Below, in pieces: positions 1 to 7,950 of a DNA stretch of 64,000 nucleotides. The position numbers and the translations under genes are program-made. Source of the stretch: Pseudomonas fluorescens (GTDB lineage: Bacteria; Pseudomonadota; Gammaproteobacteria; Pseudomonadales; Pseudomonadaceae); contig NZ_CP012831.1 of assembly GCF_001307275.1 (NCBI RefSeq), positions 2,720,501-2,784,500 on the forward strand. The letters are read 5' to 3'. How positions within the stretch are numbered: the stretch's first letter is position 1; each line of letters begins with the position of its first letter. The notes beneath the pieces are model-generated. The model made no database searches. It had not been told where the DNA came from and saw only the letters and a list, made by a program, of their open reading frames with translations.

Positions 1-1343
1 CCGATCTTTCGGCACGGCGCGAATCCGAAGAGCGGATGCGCTACCTGACCCACTACGACGAATTGACTGGGTTGGCGAATCGTTCGCTGTTTCGCGAACG
101 CCTGAACGAAGCGCATCAGCGGGTGCGCCAGGGTGGACGGCGCAGCCTGGCGTTGCTGCATATCAACCTGGACCGTTTCAAATTGCTCAACGACAGCCTC
201 GGCCATGACATCGCCGACCAGTTGTTGCAGAAAATGGCGCGACGCCTGATCAATGCACTGCCCGAGGCGGATACCATCGCCCGGTTATCCGGCGATGAGT
301 TTGCGGTGTTGTTCGATGCCTACGGCAACCTTTCAAGCCTGGCGCGGGTGGCGACCCGATTGGCTTCCAAGCTGCGCGTGCCGCTGACCATCGAGGGCCA
401 TGAGCTGGTGCTCAGTGCTTCCATCGGCATCAGCCTGTTGCCTGACAACACGCGGGAAATTGCCACGCTGGTCAGCCAGGCGAACATGGCCATGCAGCAC
501 GCCAAGCATTTGGGGGGCAACAACTTCCAGTTCTACACCGAGAGCCTCCAGGCCAGCACGCTGGAGCGCCTGCAACTGGAAAACCAACTGCGCAAGGCCT
601 TGGAAGAGCAACAACTGACGGTCTTTTATCAGCCGAAACTGTGCCTGGCGACCGGTCGCCTGAACGCCGCCGAGGCGCTGGTGCGCTGGGATCATCCGGC
701 CATGGGACGGGTTCCGCCGGGGGATTTCATCGGCCTGGCCGAAGAGACCGGGCTGATCGGGCCGATTGGCGAGTTCGTGTTGCGCCAGGCCTGTTGGCAG
801 GCGTGCGAATGGCAGCGCCAGGGGCTCGAGCCGATCAGGGTGTCGGTCAATCTGTCGGTGCATCAATTGCGCCAGGGCAAGCTGGTCAGCCTGGTGCGAC
901 AAGTGCTGGAAGAAACCGGTCTGGCGCCCCAGTACCTGGAGCTGGAGTTGACCGAGAGCCAGTTGCTCGACAGCGTCGAACACATCATCGCCACATTCCA
1001 GCAATTGCGTGATCTTGGGGTCAAACTGGCGATCGACGATTTTGGCACCGGCTACTCATCCCTGAGCTACCTCAAACGTATCCCGGTGGACTACGTGAAG
1101 ATCGACCAGGCATTCATTCGCGGGCTGGGCGAGGGCAGCGTGGATACCGCCATTACCCGGGCAATCATTGCAATGGCCCATGGGCTGTCGCTCAAGGTAG
1201 TGGCCGAAGGCGTCGAGCGGCAGGAGCAGCTCGATTTCCTCAGGAACGAGCGATGCGATGAGGTGCAGGGGTATCTGATCAGTCGGCCAGTGGAAGCTGA
1301 TGGGCTGGCCGGGTTGTTGCGGATGCAACACTTGACTGAATGA
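1..1343 (+). CDS. GGDEF/EAL cyclic-di-GMP signalling protein (5' end outside window)
   Basis: C-terminal part of a protein that turns over the second messenger c-di-GMP. The frame is open from the left edge, and the residues before the first ATG (DLSARRESEER at positions 3-35) look like a PAS-to-GGDEF linker, so the true start lies upstream. The GGDEF domain has the variant signature SGDEF and no obvious RxxD inhibitory site just before it. The EAL domain looks intact: EALVRW, a VSVNLS segment, the ELTES glutamate, DDFGTGYSS, VKID, VVAEGVE and QGY. Phosphodiesterase activity is therefore likely, while cyclase activity is uncertain because the first Gly of GGDEF is Ser. Sensor domains cannot be judged from this window. 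A perfect 15-bp hairpin follows the stop codon. Confidence 0.93.
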   Translation, partial: DLSARRESEERMRYLTHYDELTGLANRSLFRERLNEAHQRVRQGGRRSLALLHINLDRFKLLNDSLGHDIADQLLQKMARRLINALPEADTIARLSGDEFAVLFDAYGNLSSLARVATRLASKLRVPLTIEGHELVLSASIGISLLPDNTREIATLVSQANMAMQHAKHLGGNNFQFYTESLQASTLERLQLENQLRKALEEQQLTVFYQPKLCLATGRLNAAEALVRWDHPAMGRVPPGDFIGLAEETGLIGPIGEFVLRQACWQACEWQRQGLEPIRVSVNLSVHQLRQGKLVSLVRQVLEETGLAPQYLELELTESQLLDSVEHIIATFQQLRDLGVKLAIDDFGTGYSSLSYLKRIPVDYVKIDQAFIRGLGEGSVDTAITRAIIAMAHGLSLKVVAEGVERQEQLDFLRNERCDEVQGYLISRPVEADGLAGLLRMQHLTE

Positions 1344-1360
1344 GTCAGATCCTCGATTGG

Positions 1361-1399
1361 AACTTCCCGCCAGACGCTTTTAGTGTCTGGCGGGAAGTT
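1361..1399. terminator. Bidirectional hairpin terminator between convergent genes
   Basis: A perfect 15-bp stem (1361-1375 pairs with 1385-1399) with a 9-nt loop lies exactly between the convergent GGDEF/EAL gene and the small leftward gene. The base of the stem is AACTT/AAGTT, giving short A/T stretches on both sides, so it could end transcription in both directions. No long T run is present. Confidence 0.7.
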
Positions 1400-1411
1400 A
1401 TTAACATGCGC

Positions 1412-1726
1412 TTAGTTGGTCACGAGTACGTCATCAATGTGATGCAGCAACTGCCCTTCGAAAAAAATGCTCACGCCGGTGACATGAGACTCGCCGGGTA
1501 CTTTGTATTCGACGACTTTGTCGGTTATGACCGGCAGCGAAACTTCAGTGGAAGATTCAAGTTTCAATTCCAGTCGCAGATCAAAGGACTTGTCCTGCAT
1601 TGGGCTTCGTACCAGCGTTGGCGTAATGCCGGTGTGGGGTACGGTTACAGTGCCAAAGGTACGGAACGACGCGGCACCTGGCATGCGATCGATTTGTGCG
1701 GTCCAATCTTTAGTTGTGATTTTCAT
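1412..1726 (-). CDS. Small conserved hypothetical protein, 104 aa
   Basis: I do not recognise the family. The protein has no signal peptide, membrane segment or cysteines. It is dominated by alternating hydrophilic and beta-prone stretches, for example in the middle (KSFDLRLELKLESS) and near the C-terminus (GVSIFFEGQLLHHID), which suggests a small beta-rich cytoplasmic protein. I chose the ATG at 1726 rather than the longer frame because CAGGAGTTACTATC sits directly upstream and provides a strong AGGAG ribosome binding site at good spacing; the 15 extra residues of the longer frame would cover that site. It is convergent with the upstream gene and has its own long 5' intergenic region. Existence is likely; function is unknown. 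Confidence 0.7.
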   Translation of the reverse strand: MKITTKDWTAQIDRMPGAASFRTFGTVTVPHTGITPTLVRSPMQDKSFDLRLELKLESSTEVSLPVITDKVVEYKVPGESHVTGVSIFFEGQLLHHIDDVLVTN

Positions 1727-2088
1727 GATAGTAACTCCTGTAGTTAGTTGATTGCGTCCTGCGGGAGCCAATATATCGACTTTGACTTGATAGTGTCTGG
1801 GAAATTGCGATTGGGATTGTAAGAAGACGTTAGTTGTTGAGTGAGTTGTCAGGTTTTTCGTGGGTCATATTATCGATGACGGCCGGAGTATGTTGTTGGG
1901 GAAGTAGTCAGTGATTGAATAGATGGTTTTCCCCCAGCCAGAGGCTCAGGTCGCGTCTGGGGATCAACCGATCGGCAGCGCAGAGGGTTGGCGCTACGGC
2001 CCAGGCTGCTACATCTGGTGATCCTCGGCCAAAACAAAGGGGCGGCGCGGCAATCCAGTTACGTTTTGGACGGGCAAAGCGCCAATTC
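1727..2088. other. Intergenic region with no gene seen
   Basis: About 360 bases between divergent genes (the small leftward gene and hexR). The part near 1770-1900 is visibly AT-richer than its surroundings. I see no plausible open frame, tRNA or REP element. It presumably holds the leftward promoter of the small gene. Confidence 0.5.
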
Positions 2089-2105
2089 TTGTAGTATAAC
2101 TACAA
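2089..2105. promoter_or_regulatory. Perfect palindrome, candidate HexR/RpiR-type operator
   Basis: TTGTAGTATAACTACAA is a perfect 7-3-7 palindrome ending 44 bases before the TTG start of the RpiR-family gene. It resembles the TGTAGT/ACTACA-type sites known for HexR in Pseudomonas (TTGT...ACAA core), so autoregulation of the downstream gene is the natural reading. That the downstream protein binds it is inference. Confidence 0.65.
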
Positions 2106-2149
2106 GCTTGCTACATCCCGGCATTTGCCCATAACAAGAGTCCAGCCCC

Positions 2150-3016
2150 TTGAACCTGTTGCAACACATCGCCCAGTCACGCCACTTGCTGCGCAAGTCG
2201 GAGCTGAAAGTTGCCGATCACGTACTGCTTGATCCCGCGGCCGTGATGCATAGCTCCATGGCCGATCTTGCCCACAGCGTCGGCATCAGCGAACCGACCA
2301 TCGTGCGCTTCTGCCGGGCCATCGGTTGCTCGGGTTTCCAGGACCTGAAACTCAAGCTGGCGCAAAGCCTGGCCGCCGGGGCGAGCTTCGGTCAGTTTGC
2401 GATCCATGAAGATGACTCGGTGGCGGACTACAGCCTGAAAATCTTCGACACCACCCTGCATACGCTGATGGAGGTTCGCGAGAAGCTTGACCCGGTGGCG
2501 TTGCAAAAAGCCGTCACGGCCATGTCCCAGGCCCAGCGTGTCGAATTCTATGGTTTCGGCGCTTCGGGCGCGGTGGCGGCCGATGCCCAGCACAAGTTCT
2601 TCCGGTTGCTGCTCACGGCGGCAGCCTATTCCGACCCGCACATGCAAGCCATGTCGGCGGTGACGTTGAAACCCACCGATGTGGCGATCTGTATTTCCCA
2701 GTCGGGGCGTTCCAAGGATCTGCTGATCACCGCGAACCTGGTGCGTGAAAGCGGTGCCTCGTTGATCACCTTGTGCCCGAGCCAGACGCCACTGGCGGAG
2801 CTGTCCACGGTGAACCTGGCCATCGACGTGCATGAAGACACCGAGATCTACACGCCGCTGACCTCGCGCATCGCCCACCTGGTGGTGATCGACGTCTTGG
2901 CAATGGGCGTCGCCATGGCCCGTGGCCCGAGCCTGGTCAACCACCTCAAGAGCGTGAAGCGCAGCCTTCGCAGCCTGCGGCTGTCGCCCAAGTCGGTGAA
3001 GGCGCTGGACGACTGA
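2150..3016 (+). CDS. hexR: RpiR/MurR-family regulator, HexR type
   Basis: Predicted sugar-phosphate-responsive transcription factor of 288 aa. The N-terminal HTH_6 domain spans about residues 1-77 (recognition helix region ISEPTIVRFCRAIGCSGF). A SIS sugar-phosphate-binding domain covers about 125-265, with the serine motifs GFGASGAV (S139) and ISQSGRS (S183, S185) that contact phosphosugars in this family. HexR proteins respond to KDPG and repress central glucose catabolism genes. Translation starts at TTG (2150); no better ATG exists and the resulting N-terminus fits the family. A perfect palindrome lies 44 bases upstream. The locus, next to pycR/pycA/pycB, matches the PA5438 arrangement, so this may be a paralogue of the zwf-linked HexR; the symbol is a family-level call. 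Confidence 0.82.
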   Translation: MNLLQHIAQSRHLLRKSELKVADHVLLDPAAVMHSSMADLAHSVGISEPTIVRFCRAIGCSGFQDLKLKLAQSLAAGASFGQFAIHEDDSVADYSLKIFDTTLHTLMEVREKLDPVALQKAVTAMSQAQRVEFYGFGASGAVAADAQHKFFRLLLTAAAYSDPHMQAMSAVTLKPTDVAICISQSGRSKDLLITANLVRESGASLITLCPSQTPLAELSTVNLAIDVHEDTEIYTPLTSRIAHLVVIDVLAMGVAMARGPSLVNHLKSVKRSLRSLRLSPKSVKALDD

Positions 3017-3040
3017 GCCCCGGTCTCGAAACTCGGGGCT
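3016..3040 (+). terminator. Hairpin after hexR
   Basis: AGCCCCG (3016-3022) pairs with CGGGGCT (3034-3040) around an 11-nt loop, starting at the hexR stop codon. The downstream tract is only TTCTG, so as a rho-independent terminator it is moderate at best. A REP pair follows at once and may add to the effect. Confidence 0.45.
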
Positions 3041-3042
3041 TC

Positions 3043-3162
3043 TGTGGCGAGGGAGCTTGCTCCCGCTGGGTTGCGAAGCGACCCCCAACGCTTATCCAGA
3101 CACGCCGCATTGGCAGGTGCGACTGCTGCGCAGCCGAGCGGGAGCAAGCTCCCTCGCCACAG
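3043..3162. repeat. REP pair (REPIN-like), GTGGCGAGGGAGC family
   Basis: Two inverted copies of the GTGGCGAGGGAGCTTGCTCC-type palindrome with an inner GCTGGG/GCGAAGC segment on the left copy and GCAGCCGAGC on the right. The same family recurs at 21924-22056, 58228-58358, and as single arms near 31856 and 59882. Confidence 0.85.
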
Positions 3163-3236
3163 GGTGTCATCCGCCCGAATTCATCGTTCTGTAACCCCCG
3201 CGCCGCCAAACGGTCATCGCGCGCCTTCATCGTGAA

Positions 3237-3259
3237 ACTCCCGTATACGTCTTGGGAGT
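3237..3259 (+). promoter_or_regulatory. 5'-UTR hairpin covering the ribosome binding site of the small gene
   Basis: ACTCCC (3237-3242) is complementary to GGGAGT (3254-3259), and the right arm is the Shine-Dalgarno sequence of the gene starting at 3266. The loop contains GTATAC. With six pairs the effect on translation is plausible but unproven. Confidence 0.4.
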
Positions 3260-3265
3260 CTCGAC

Positions 3266-3475
3266 ATGACCCAGTCCTACGAAGAACGCAGCGCCGTCAA
3301 AACCCGTCGTCAGCAGGAAGATCAGCGCCGCATGGCGTTCCGTCGCGCCATCGAAGACCGCTATGAGCAGCGTCAGCTCCTGGCCGAGATCAGCGAATTT
3401 CCTGACGCGGCAGAATTCAATTACTGGCAGGCATCGTCGGCGGTTTCCCGTCGAAACGCTCAACCAGGCCAATGA
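3266..3475 (+). CDS. Small basic protein, PA3496-like (putative envelope integrity family)
   Basis: 69-aa highly charged protein with a central KTRRQQEDQRRMAFRRAIED segment that is probably one long amphipathic helix; no signal peptide. It resembles the small PA3496-type family of pseudomonads, annotated as putative envelope integrity proteins; I recall the pattern but cannot confirm it. The start at ATG 3266 has a good GGGAG site six bases upstream, and that site lies in a short hairpin. The last 59 bases overlap the 3' end of the convergent pycR gene, so both reading frames are constrained there. The biochemical role is unknown. Confidence 0.7.
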   Translation: MTQSYEERSAVKTRRQQEDQRRMAFRRAIEDRYEQRQLLAEISEFPDAAEFNYWQASSAVSRRNAQPGQ

Positions 3476-4379
3476 TCTGAGCGCGCTCGCCGCGCACGAA
3501 CGCCAGGAAGGCGTGGGCCACCGGTGACAGGCGCTTGGCCCTGGCCTGCACCAGGCACCAACTGCGGTACAGCGGCAACTCCTCCACCGGCAGCTCGATG
3601 AGTGCGCCGGACGACAGCTCCCGGCTCACGGCGTGGCGCGTCAACAGCGCCACGCCCAGCCCGGCCACCACGCATTCGCGCTGGGCCTCCGCCGACGCCA
3701 CTTCCAGCGTCTGGGTGAAGTGCACCCGTTTCTCCTTGAAGTATTCCTCGCAGGCCAGTCGTGTGCCGGACCCCGGTTCGCGCAACAGCAGCGTGTAGGG
3801 CTCCAGGTCCTGCAAGCGCAGCGGACCCAGGTGGCTCAGCGGATGATCGGGCGGCGCCACGGCGACGATCGGATTGTTGAGGAAGGGCAGGAACTCCAGG
3901 CCCATGTCCTGGGGCACCATGGACATGATCACCAGGTCGTCACGGTTGTCCGAGAGGCGGCGGATGACCTGGCCCCGGTTGACCACCGTGAGGTTCAGAT
4001 TGACCTCCGGATGCTGGCGCTTGAACGCGGCGAACAGGTGCGGGACGAAGTACTTGGCGCTGGATTCCACCGCCAGCTTCAATTGGCCTTGCAGCGACCC
4101 CTGCATGTCCGAGAGCTGCATATCGAGGTTTTCCAGGCGCCCGAAGATGTCTCGGCTGGCACGTTGCAGGGCTTCGGCGGCTTCGGTCATGTAGAGTTTC
4201 TTGCCGACATACTCGAACAGCGGCTGGCCAATCAGCTCTTCCAGGGATCGAATCTGTAGGCTAACGGCCGGTTGTGTGAGAGACATTTCGTCGGCTGCAC
4301 GGCTGTAAGACCTCAGGTCGCACACCTCGTTGAAAATCTGCAATTGACGCAATGTCATACGCATCAATGACTTACGCAT
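3417..4379 (-). CDS. pycR: LysR-family regulator of the pyruvate carboxylase genes
   Basis: 320-aa LysR-type regulator. The N-terminal winged HTH covers about residues 8-67 (LRQLQIFNEVC, SYSRAADEMSLTQPAVSLQI). The periplasmic-binding-like effector domain covers about 95-300 and is of CbbR-like type. The gene is divergent from pycA-pycB, the same arrangement as PA5437 (PycR) in P. aeruginosa, so control of pyruvate carboxylase expression is the expected job. A dyad, ATAAG-N6-CTTAT, lies in the shared intergenic region. Downstream starts at residues 6 and 8 are also possible, as no strong ribosome binding site marks the first ATG. The 3' end overlaps the small convergent gene by 59 bases. Confidence 0.88.
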   Translation of the reverse strand: MRKSLMRMTLRQLQIFNEVCDLRSYSRAADEMSLTQPAVSLQIRSLEELIGQPLFEYVGKKLYMTEAAEALQRASRDIFGRLENLDMQLSDMQGSLQGQLKLAVESSAKYFVPHLFAAFKRQHPEVNLNLTVVNRGQVIRRLSDNRDDLVIMSMVPQDMGLEFLPFLNNPIVAVAPPDHPLSHLGPLRLQDLEPYTLLLREPGSGTRLACEEYFKEKRVHFTQTLEVASAEAQRECVVAGLGVALLTRHAVSRELSSGALIELPVEELPLYRSWCLVQARAKRLSPVAHAFLAFVRGERAQIIGLVERFDGKPPTMPASN

Positions 4380-4416
4380 TTTCTAAGCACTCTGGGGTGG
4401 GGCGGGTAACGCAACT

Positions 4417-4432
4417 ATAAGTCTTTGCTTAT
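4417..4432. promoter_or_regulatory. Dyad in the pycR-pycA intergenic region, candidate LysR box
   Basis: ATAAG (4417-4421), N6, CTTAT (4428-4432) lies about 40 bases upstream of the pycR start, in an AT-rich divergent promoter region. Interrupted dyads with an AT/TA core are typical of LysR binding sites. Assignment to PycR rests on position only. Confidence 0.45.
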
Positions 4433-4566
4433 GCATGACCCAATAATTATTCATTTTTGTTAATCCACAGCCAGGACTAGTGTGGAGCTGCGACCAATTG
4501 TTACATCTGGTCACGCGTCGGCCTGGACCTCAGGCCGTGGTATCACCGGCTCAAGGGAACCTCCAA

Positions 4567-5982
4567 TTGATAACAAAGATCCTGATCGCCAACCGTGGTG
4601 AGATTGCCGTCCGCATCGTGCGCGCTTGCGCCGAGATGGGCATTCGCTCGGTCGCGGTCTACTCCGACGCGGACCGTCATGCGTTGCATGTCAAGCGTGC
4701 GGACGAGGCCCACAGCATCGGCGCCGATCCGCTGGCCGGCTACCTCAACCCGCGCAAACTGGTGAACCTGGCGGTGGAAACCGGCTGCGATGCCTTGCAC
4801 CCCGGTTACGGTTTCCTTTCGGAAAACGCCGAACTGGCGGACATCTGCGCTGAACGCGGCATCAAATTCATTGGCCCGTCGGCGGAAGTCATTCGCCGCA
4901 TGGGCGACAAGACCGAAGCGCGCCGCAGCATGATCAAGGCCGGTGTGCCGGTCACGCCAGGCACCGAAGGCAACGTATCGGGCATTGAAGAAGCGCTGAC
5001 CGAAGGTGATCGGATCGGTTACCCGGTGATGCTCAAGGCCACGTCTGGCGGCGGCGGTCGCGGCATCCGTCGCTGCAACAGTCGGGAAGAACTGGAACAG
5101 GCCTTCCCCCGGGTCATCTCCGAAGCCACCAAGGCATTCGGTTCGGCGGAAGTGTTCCTGGAAAAATGCATCGTCAACCCCAAGCACATCGAAGCGCAGA
5201 TCCTGGGGGACAGTTTCGGCAACGTGGTGCACCTGTTCGAGCGTGATTGCTCGATCCAACGCCGCAACCAGAAGCTGATCGAAATCGCCCCGAGCCCGCA
5301 GCTGACCCCCGAGCAGCGCGCCTACATCGGCGACCTGTCGGTGCGCGCGGCCAAGGCCGTGGGCTACGAGAATGCCGGCACCGTGGAGTTCCTGCTCGCC
5401 GAAGGCGAGGTGTACTTCATGGAAATGAACACTCGGGTGCAGGTGGAACACACCATCACCGAAGAAATCACCGGTATCGACATCGTTCGTGAACAGATCC
5501 GCATCGCTTCCGGGCTGCCACTGTCGGTCAAGCAGGAAGACATCCTGCACCGGGGTTTCGCGTTGCAATTCCGGATCAACGCCGAGGACCCGAAAAACAA
5601 CTTCCTGCCCAGCTTCGGCAAGATCACCCGCTACTACGCTCCTGGCGGCCCGGGTGTGCGTACCGACACGGCGATCTACACCGGCTACACCATTCCGCCG
5701 TTCTACGATTCGATGTGCCTGAAACTGGTGGTCTGGGCGTTGACCTGGGAAGAAGCGATGGACCGTGGCCTGCGAGCCCTGGATGACATGCGCCTGCAGG
5801 GGGTCAAGACCACCGCCGCGTATTACCAGGAGATCCTGCGCAATCCGGAATTCCGCAGCGGCCAGTTCAATACCAGCTTCGTTGAAAGCCACCCTGAACT
5901 GACCAACTACTCGATCAAGCGCAAACCCGAAGAGCTGGCCCTGGCCATCGCCGCCGCCATTGCCGCCCACGCAGGCCTGTAA
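4567..5982 (+). CDS. pycA: Pyruvate carboxylase subunit A (biotin carboxylase)
   Basis: ATP-dependent carboxylation of biotin on the partner subunit, the first half-reaction of the anaplerotic conversion of pyruvate to oxaloacetate. From TTG 4567 the product is 471 aa, the usual length for the Pseudomonas subunit; the longer frame from 4480 would add residues unlike any biotin carboxylase. Biotin carboxylase N-domain begins at KILIANRGEIAVRI; the ATP-grasp domain shows the glycine-rich KATSGGGGRGIRR and the catalytic EMNTRVQVEHTITEE segments; the C-domain follows. It is divergent from pycR and 13 bases upstream of pycB, so the two subunits are co-expressed. In P. aeruginosa the two-subunit enzyme is a true pyruvate carboxylase, although such proteins are often labelled acetyl-CoA carboxylase AccC. 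Confidence 0.94.
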   Translation: MITKILIANRGEIAVRIVRACAEMGIRSVAVYSDADRHALHVKRADEAHSIGADPLAGYLNPRKLVNLAVETGCDALHPGYGFLSENAELADICAERGIKFIGPSAEVIRRMGDKTEARRSMIKAGVPVTPGTEGNVSGIEEALTEGDRIGYPVMLKATSGGGGRGIRRCNSREELEQAFPRVISEATKAFGSAEVFLEKCIVNPKHIEAQILGDSFGNVVHLFERDCSIQRRNQKLIEIAPSPQLTPEQRAYIGDLSVRAAKAVGYENAGTVEFLLAEGEVYFMEMNTRVQVEHTITEEITGIDIVREQIRIASGLPLSVKQEDILHRGFALQFRINAEDPKNNFLPSFGKITRYYAPGGPGVRTDTAIYTGYTIPPFYDSMCLKLVVWALTWEEAMDRGLRALDDMRLQGVKTTAAYYQEILRNPEFRSGQFNTSFVESHPELTNYSIKRKPEELALAIAAAIAAHAGL

Positions 5983-5995
5983 GGAAAGTATGACC

Positions 5996-7804
5996 ATGTC
6001 CAAGAAGATCTTTGTTACCGACACAATCCTGCGCGACGCCCACCAATCGCTGCTCGCCACCCGCATGCGCACCGAAGACATGCTGCCGATCTGCGACAAG
6101 CTCGACAAAGTCGGCTATTGGTCGCTGGAAGTCTGGGGCGGCGCGACATTCGACGCCTGCGTGCGCTTCCTCAAGGAAGACCCGTGGGAGCGCCTGCGCC
6201 AACTGCGCGCGGCGCTGCCCAACACTCGCTTGCAGATGCTCCTGCGCGGCCAGAACCTGCTGGGCTACCGCCATTACAGCGATGATGTGGTCAAGGCGTT
6301 CGTGGCCAAGGCCGCCGTCAACGGCATCGACGTGTTCCGTATTTTCGATGCGATGAACGACGTGCGTAACCTGCGGGTCGCCATCGAAGCGGTGAAGGCC
6401 GCCGGCAAGCACGCCCAGGGCACCATCGCCTACACCACCAGCCCGGTGCACACCATCGAGGCGTTCGTGGCCCAGGCCAAGCAGATGGAAGCCATGGGTT
6501 GCGACTCGGTGGCGATCAAGGACATGGCCGGCCTGCTGACCCCGTATGCCACTGGCGAACTGGTGAAAGCGCTGAAGGCCGAGCAATCGTTGCCGGTGTT
6601 CATCCACTCCCACGACACCGCCGGCCTGGCCGCGATGTGCCAGCTCAAGGCCATCGAAAACGGTGCCGATCACATTGACACTGCGATCTCCAGCTTCGCC
6701 TGGGGCACCAGCCATCCGGGCACCGAATCGATGGTCGCGGCCCTTAAAGGCAGTGAATTCGACACGGGTCTGGACCTGGAGCTGTTGCAGGAAATCGGCC
6801 TGTACTTCTACGCCGTGCGCAAGAAGTACCACCAGTTCGAAAGCGAGTTCACCGCCGTGGACACCCGCGTCCAGGTCAACCAGGTACCAGGCGGGATGAT
6901 CTCCAACCTCGCCAACCAGTTGAAAGAGCAGGGCGCACTGAACCGGATGAACGAAGTGCTGGCGGAGATCCCGCGGGTGCGCGAAGACCTCGGCTTCCCG
7001 CCGCTGGTGACCCCGACCTCGCAGATCGTCGGCACCCAGGCGTTCTTCAACGTGTTGGCCGGTGAGCGCTACAAGACCATCACCAACGAAGTGAAGCTCT
7101 ATCTGCAGGGCGGCTACGGCAAGGCGCCGGGTTCGGTGAGTGAAAAGCTGCGTCGCCAGGCCATCGGCAGCGAAGAGGTGATCGACGTGCGTCCGGCTGA
7201 TTTGCTCAAGCCGGAAATGACCAAGCTGCGTGGCGAAATCGGTGCGCTGGCCAAGTCCGAAGAAGACGTGCTGACCTATGCCATGTTCCCGGACATCGGT
7301 CGCAAGTTCCTCGAAGAACGCGACGCCGGCACCCTGACCCCGGAAGTGCTGCTGCCGATCCCCGAGGCGGGCAGCGTCAGCTCCGCGGGCGGCGAAGGTG
7401 TGCCGACCGAGTTCGTCATCGACGTTCACGGTGAAACCTACCGCGTCGATATCACCGGTGTGGGCGTCAAGGCCGAAGGCAAGCGTCACTTCTACTTGTC
7501 CATCGATGGCATGCCGGAAGAGGTCGTGTTCGAACCGCTCAATGAGTTTGTCAGCGGCGGCAGCAGCAAGCGCAAGCAAGCCACTGCGCCGGGCCATGTC
7601 AGCACCACCATGCCGGGCAACATCGTCGATGTCCTGGTCAAGGAGGGCGACGTGGTGAAGGCCGGCCAAGCGGTGCTGATCACCGAAGCCATGAAGATGG
7701 AAACCGAAGTGCAGGCGGCCATCGCCGGCAAGGTCACCGCCATTCATGTGGCCAAGGGCGACCGGGTCAACCCGGGCGAGATCCTGATCGAGATCGAAGG
7801 CTGA
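5996..7804 (+). CDS. oadA: Pyruvate carboxylase subunit B (carboxyltransferase plus biotinyl domain)
   Basis: 602-aa subunit (also called PycB) that transfers CO2 from carboxybiotin to pyruvate. The carboxyltransferase TIM barrel spans about residues 5-280, with TDTILRDAHQSL, the metal-site region HSHDTAG and the catalytic-lysine segment AIKDMAG. A conserved carboxylase domain follows, and the last 70 residues form the biotinyl domain with the biotinylation motif EAMKMET. AAGGA at 5981-5985 favours ATG 5996 over ATG 5990. PGAP-style names call it sodium-extruding oxaloacetate decarboxylase alpha, but no beta or gamma membrane subunits are present here and the partner is a biotin carboxylase, so pyruvate carboxylase is the better call. 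Confidence 0.94.
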   Translation: MSKKIFVTDTILRDAHQSLLATRMRTEDMLPICDKLDKVGYWSLEVWGGATFDACVRFLKEDPWERLRQLRAALPNTRLQMLLRGQNLLGYRHYSDDVVKAFVAKAAVNGIDVFRIFDAMNDVRNLRVAIEAVKAAGKHAQGTIAYTTSPVHTIEAFVAQAKQMEAMGCDSVAIKDMAGLLTPYATGELVKALKAEQSLPVFIHSHDTAGLAAMCQLKAIENGADHIDTAISSFAWGTSHPGTESMVAALKGSEFDTGLDLELLQEIGLYFYAVRKKYHQFESEFTAVDTRVQVNQVPGGMISNLANQLKEQGALNRMNEVLAEIPRVREDLGFPPLVTPTSQIVGTQAFFNVLAGERYKTITNEVKLYLQGGYGKAPGSVSEKLRRQAIGSEEVIDVRPADLLKPEMTKLRGEIGALAKSEEDVLTYAMFPDIGRKFLEERDAGTLTPEVLLPIPEAGSVSSAGGEGVPTEFVIDVHGETYRVDITGVGVKAEGKRHFYLSIDGMPEEVVFEPLNEFVSGGSSKRKQATAPGHVSTTMPGNIVDVLVKEGDVVKAGQAVLITEAMKMETEVQAAIAGKVTAIHVAKGDRVNPGEILIEIEG

Positions 7805-7835
7805 CTGAACAGCCTCGATACAACGTTTTAACCTC

Positions 7836-7863
7836 GGGGGGGCATGTGCTCCCCTTTTTTTTT
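7836..7863 (+). terminator. Rho-independent terminator of pycA-pycB
   Basis: A GGGGGG...CTCCCC stem with a CATGTG-type loop is followed directly by nine T residues (7855-7863), about 30 bases after the pycB stop. This is the clearest rho-independent terminator in the window. Confidence 0.9.
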
Positions 7864-7883
7864 GCCCATTTTCCGCAGTCCTT

Positions 7884-7923
7884 TGTGGGAGCGAGCCTGT
7901 GGGAGCAAGCTTTGCTCCCACAG
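7884..7923. repeat. REP element, GTGGGAGC family
   Basis: A GTGGGAGCAAGCTTTGCTCCCAC palindrome (about 7899-7921) preceded by a truncated second copy (GTGGGAGCGAGCC). It sits between the pyc terminator and the 3' end of the leftward autotransporter gene. Confidence 0.8.
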
Positions 7924-7950
7924 GGGAGGGTGGTGTCTGCCGAAAATGAG

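Noticed and set aside
1340..1747. 135-codon rightward frame overlapping the end of the GGDEF/EAL gene
   Set aside because: It runs across the perfect terminator hairpin and is antisense to the better-supported small gene with a strong ribosome binding site.
4480..4566. N-terminal extension of PycA by 29 residues
   Set aside because: The extension is unlike any biotin carboxylase start, and the TTG at 4567 gives the expected 471-aa length.
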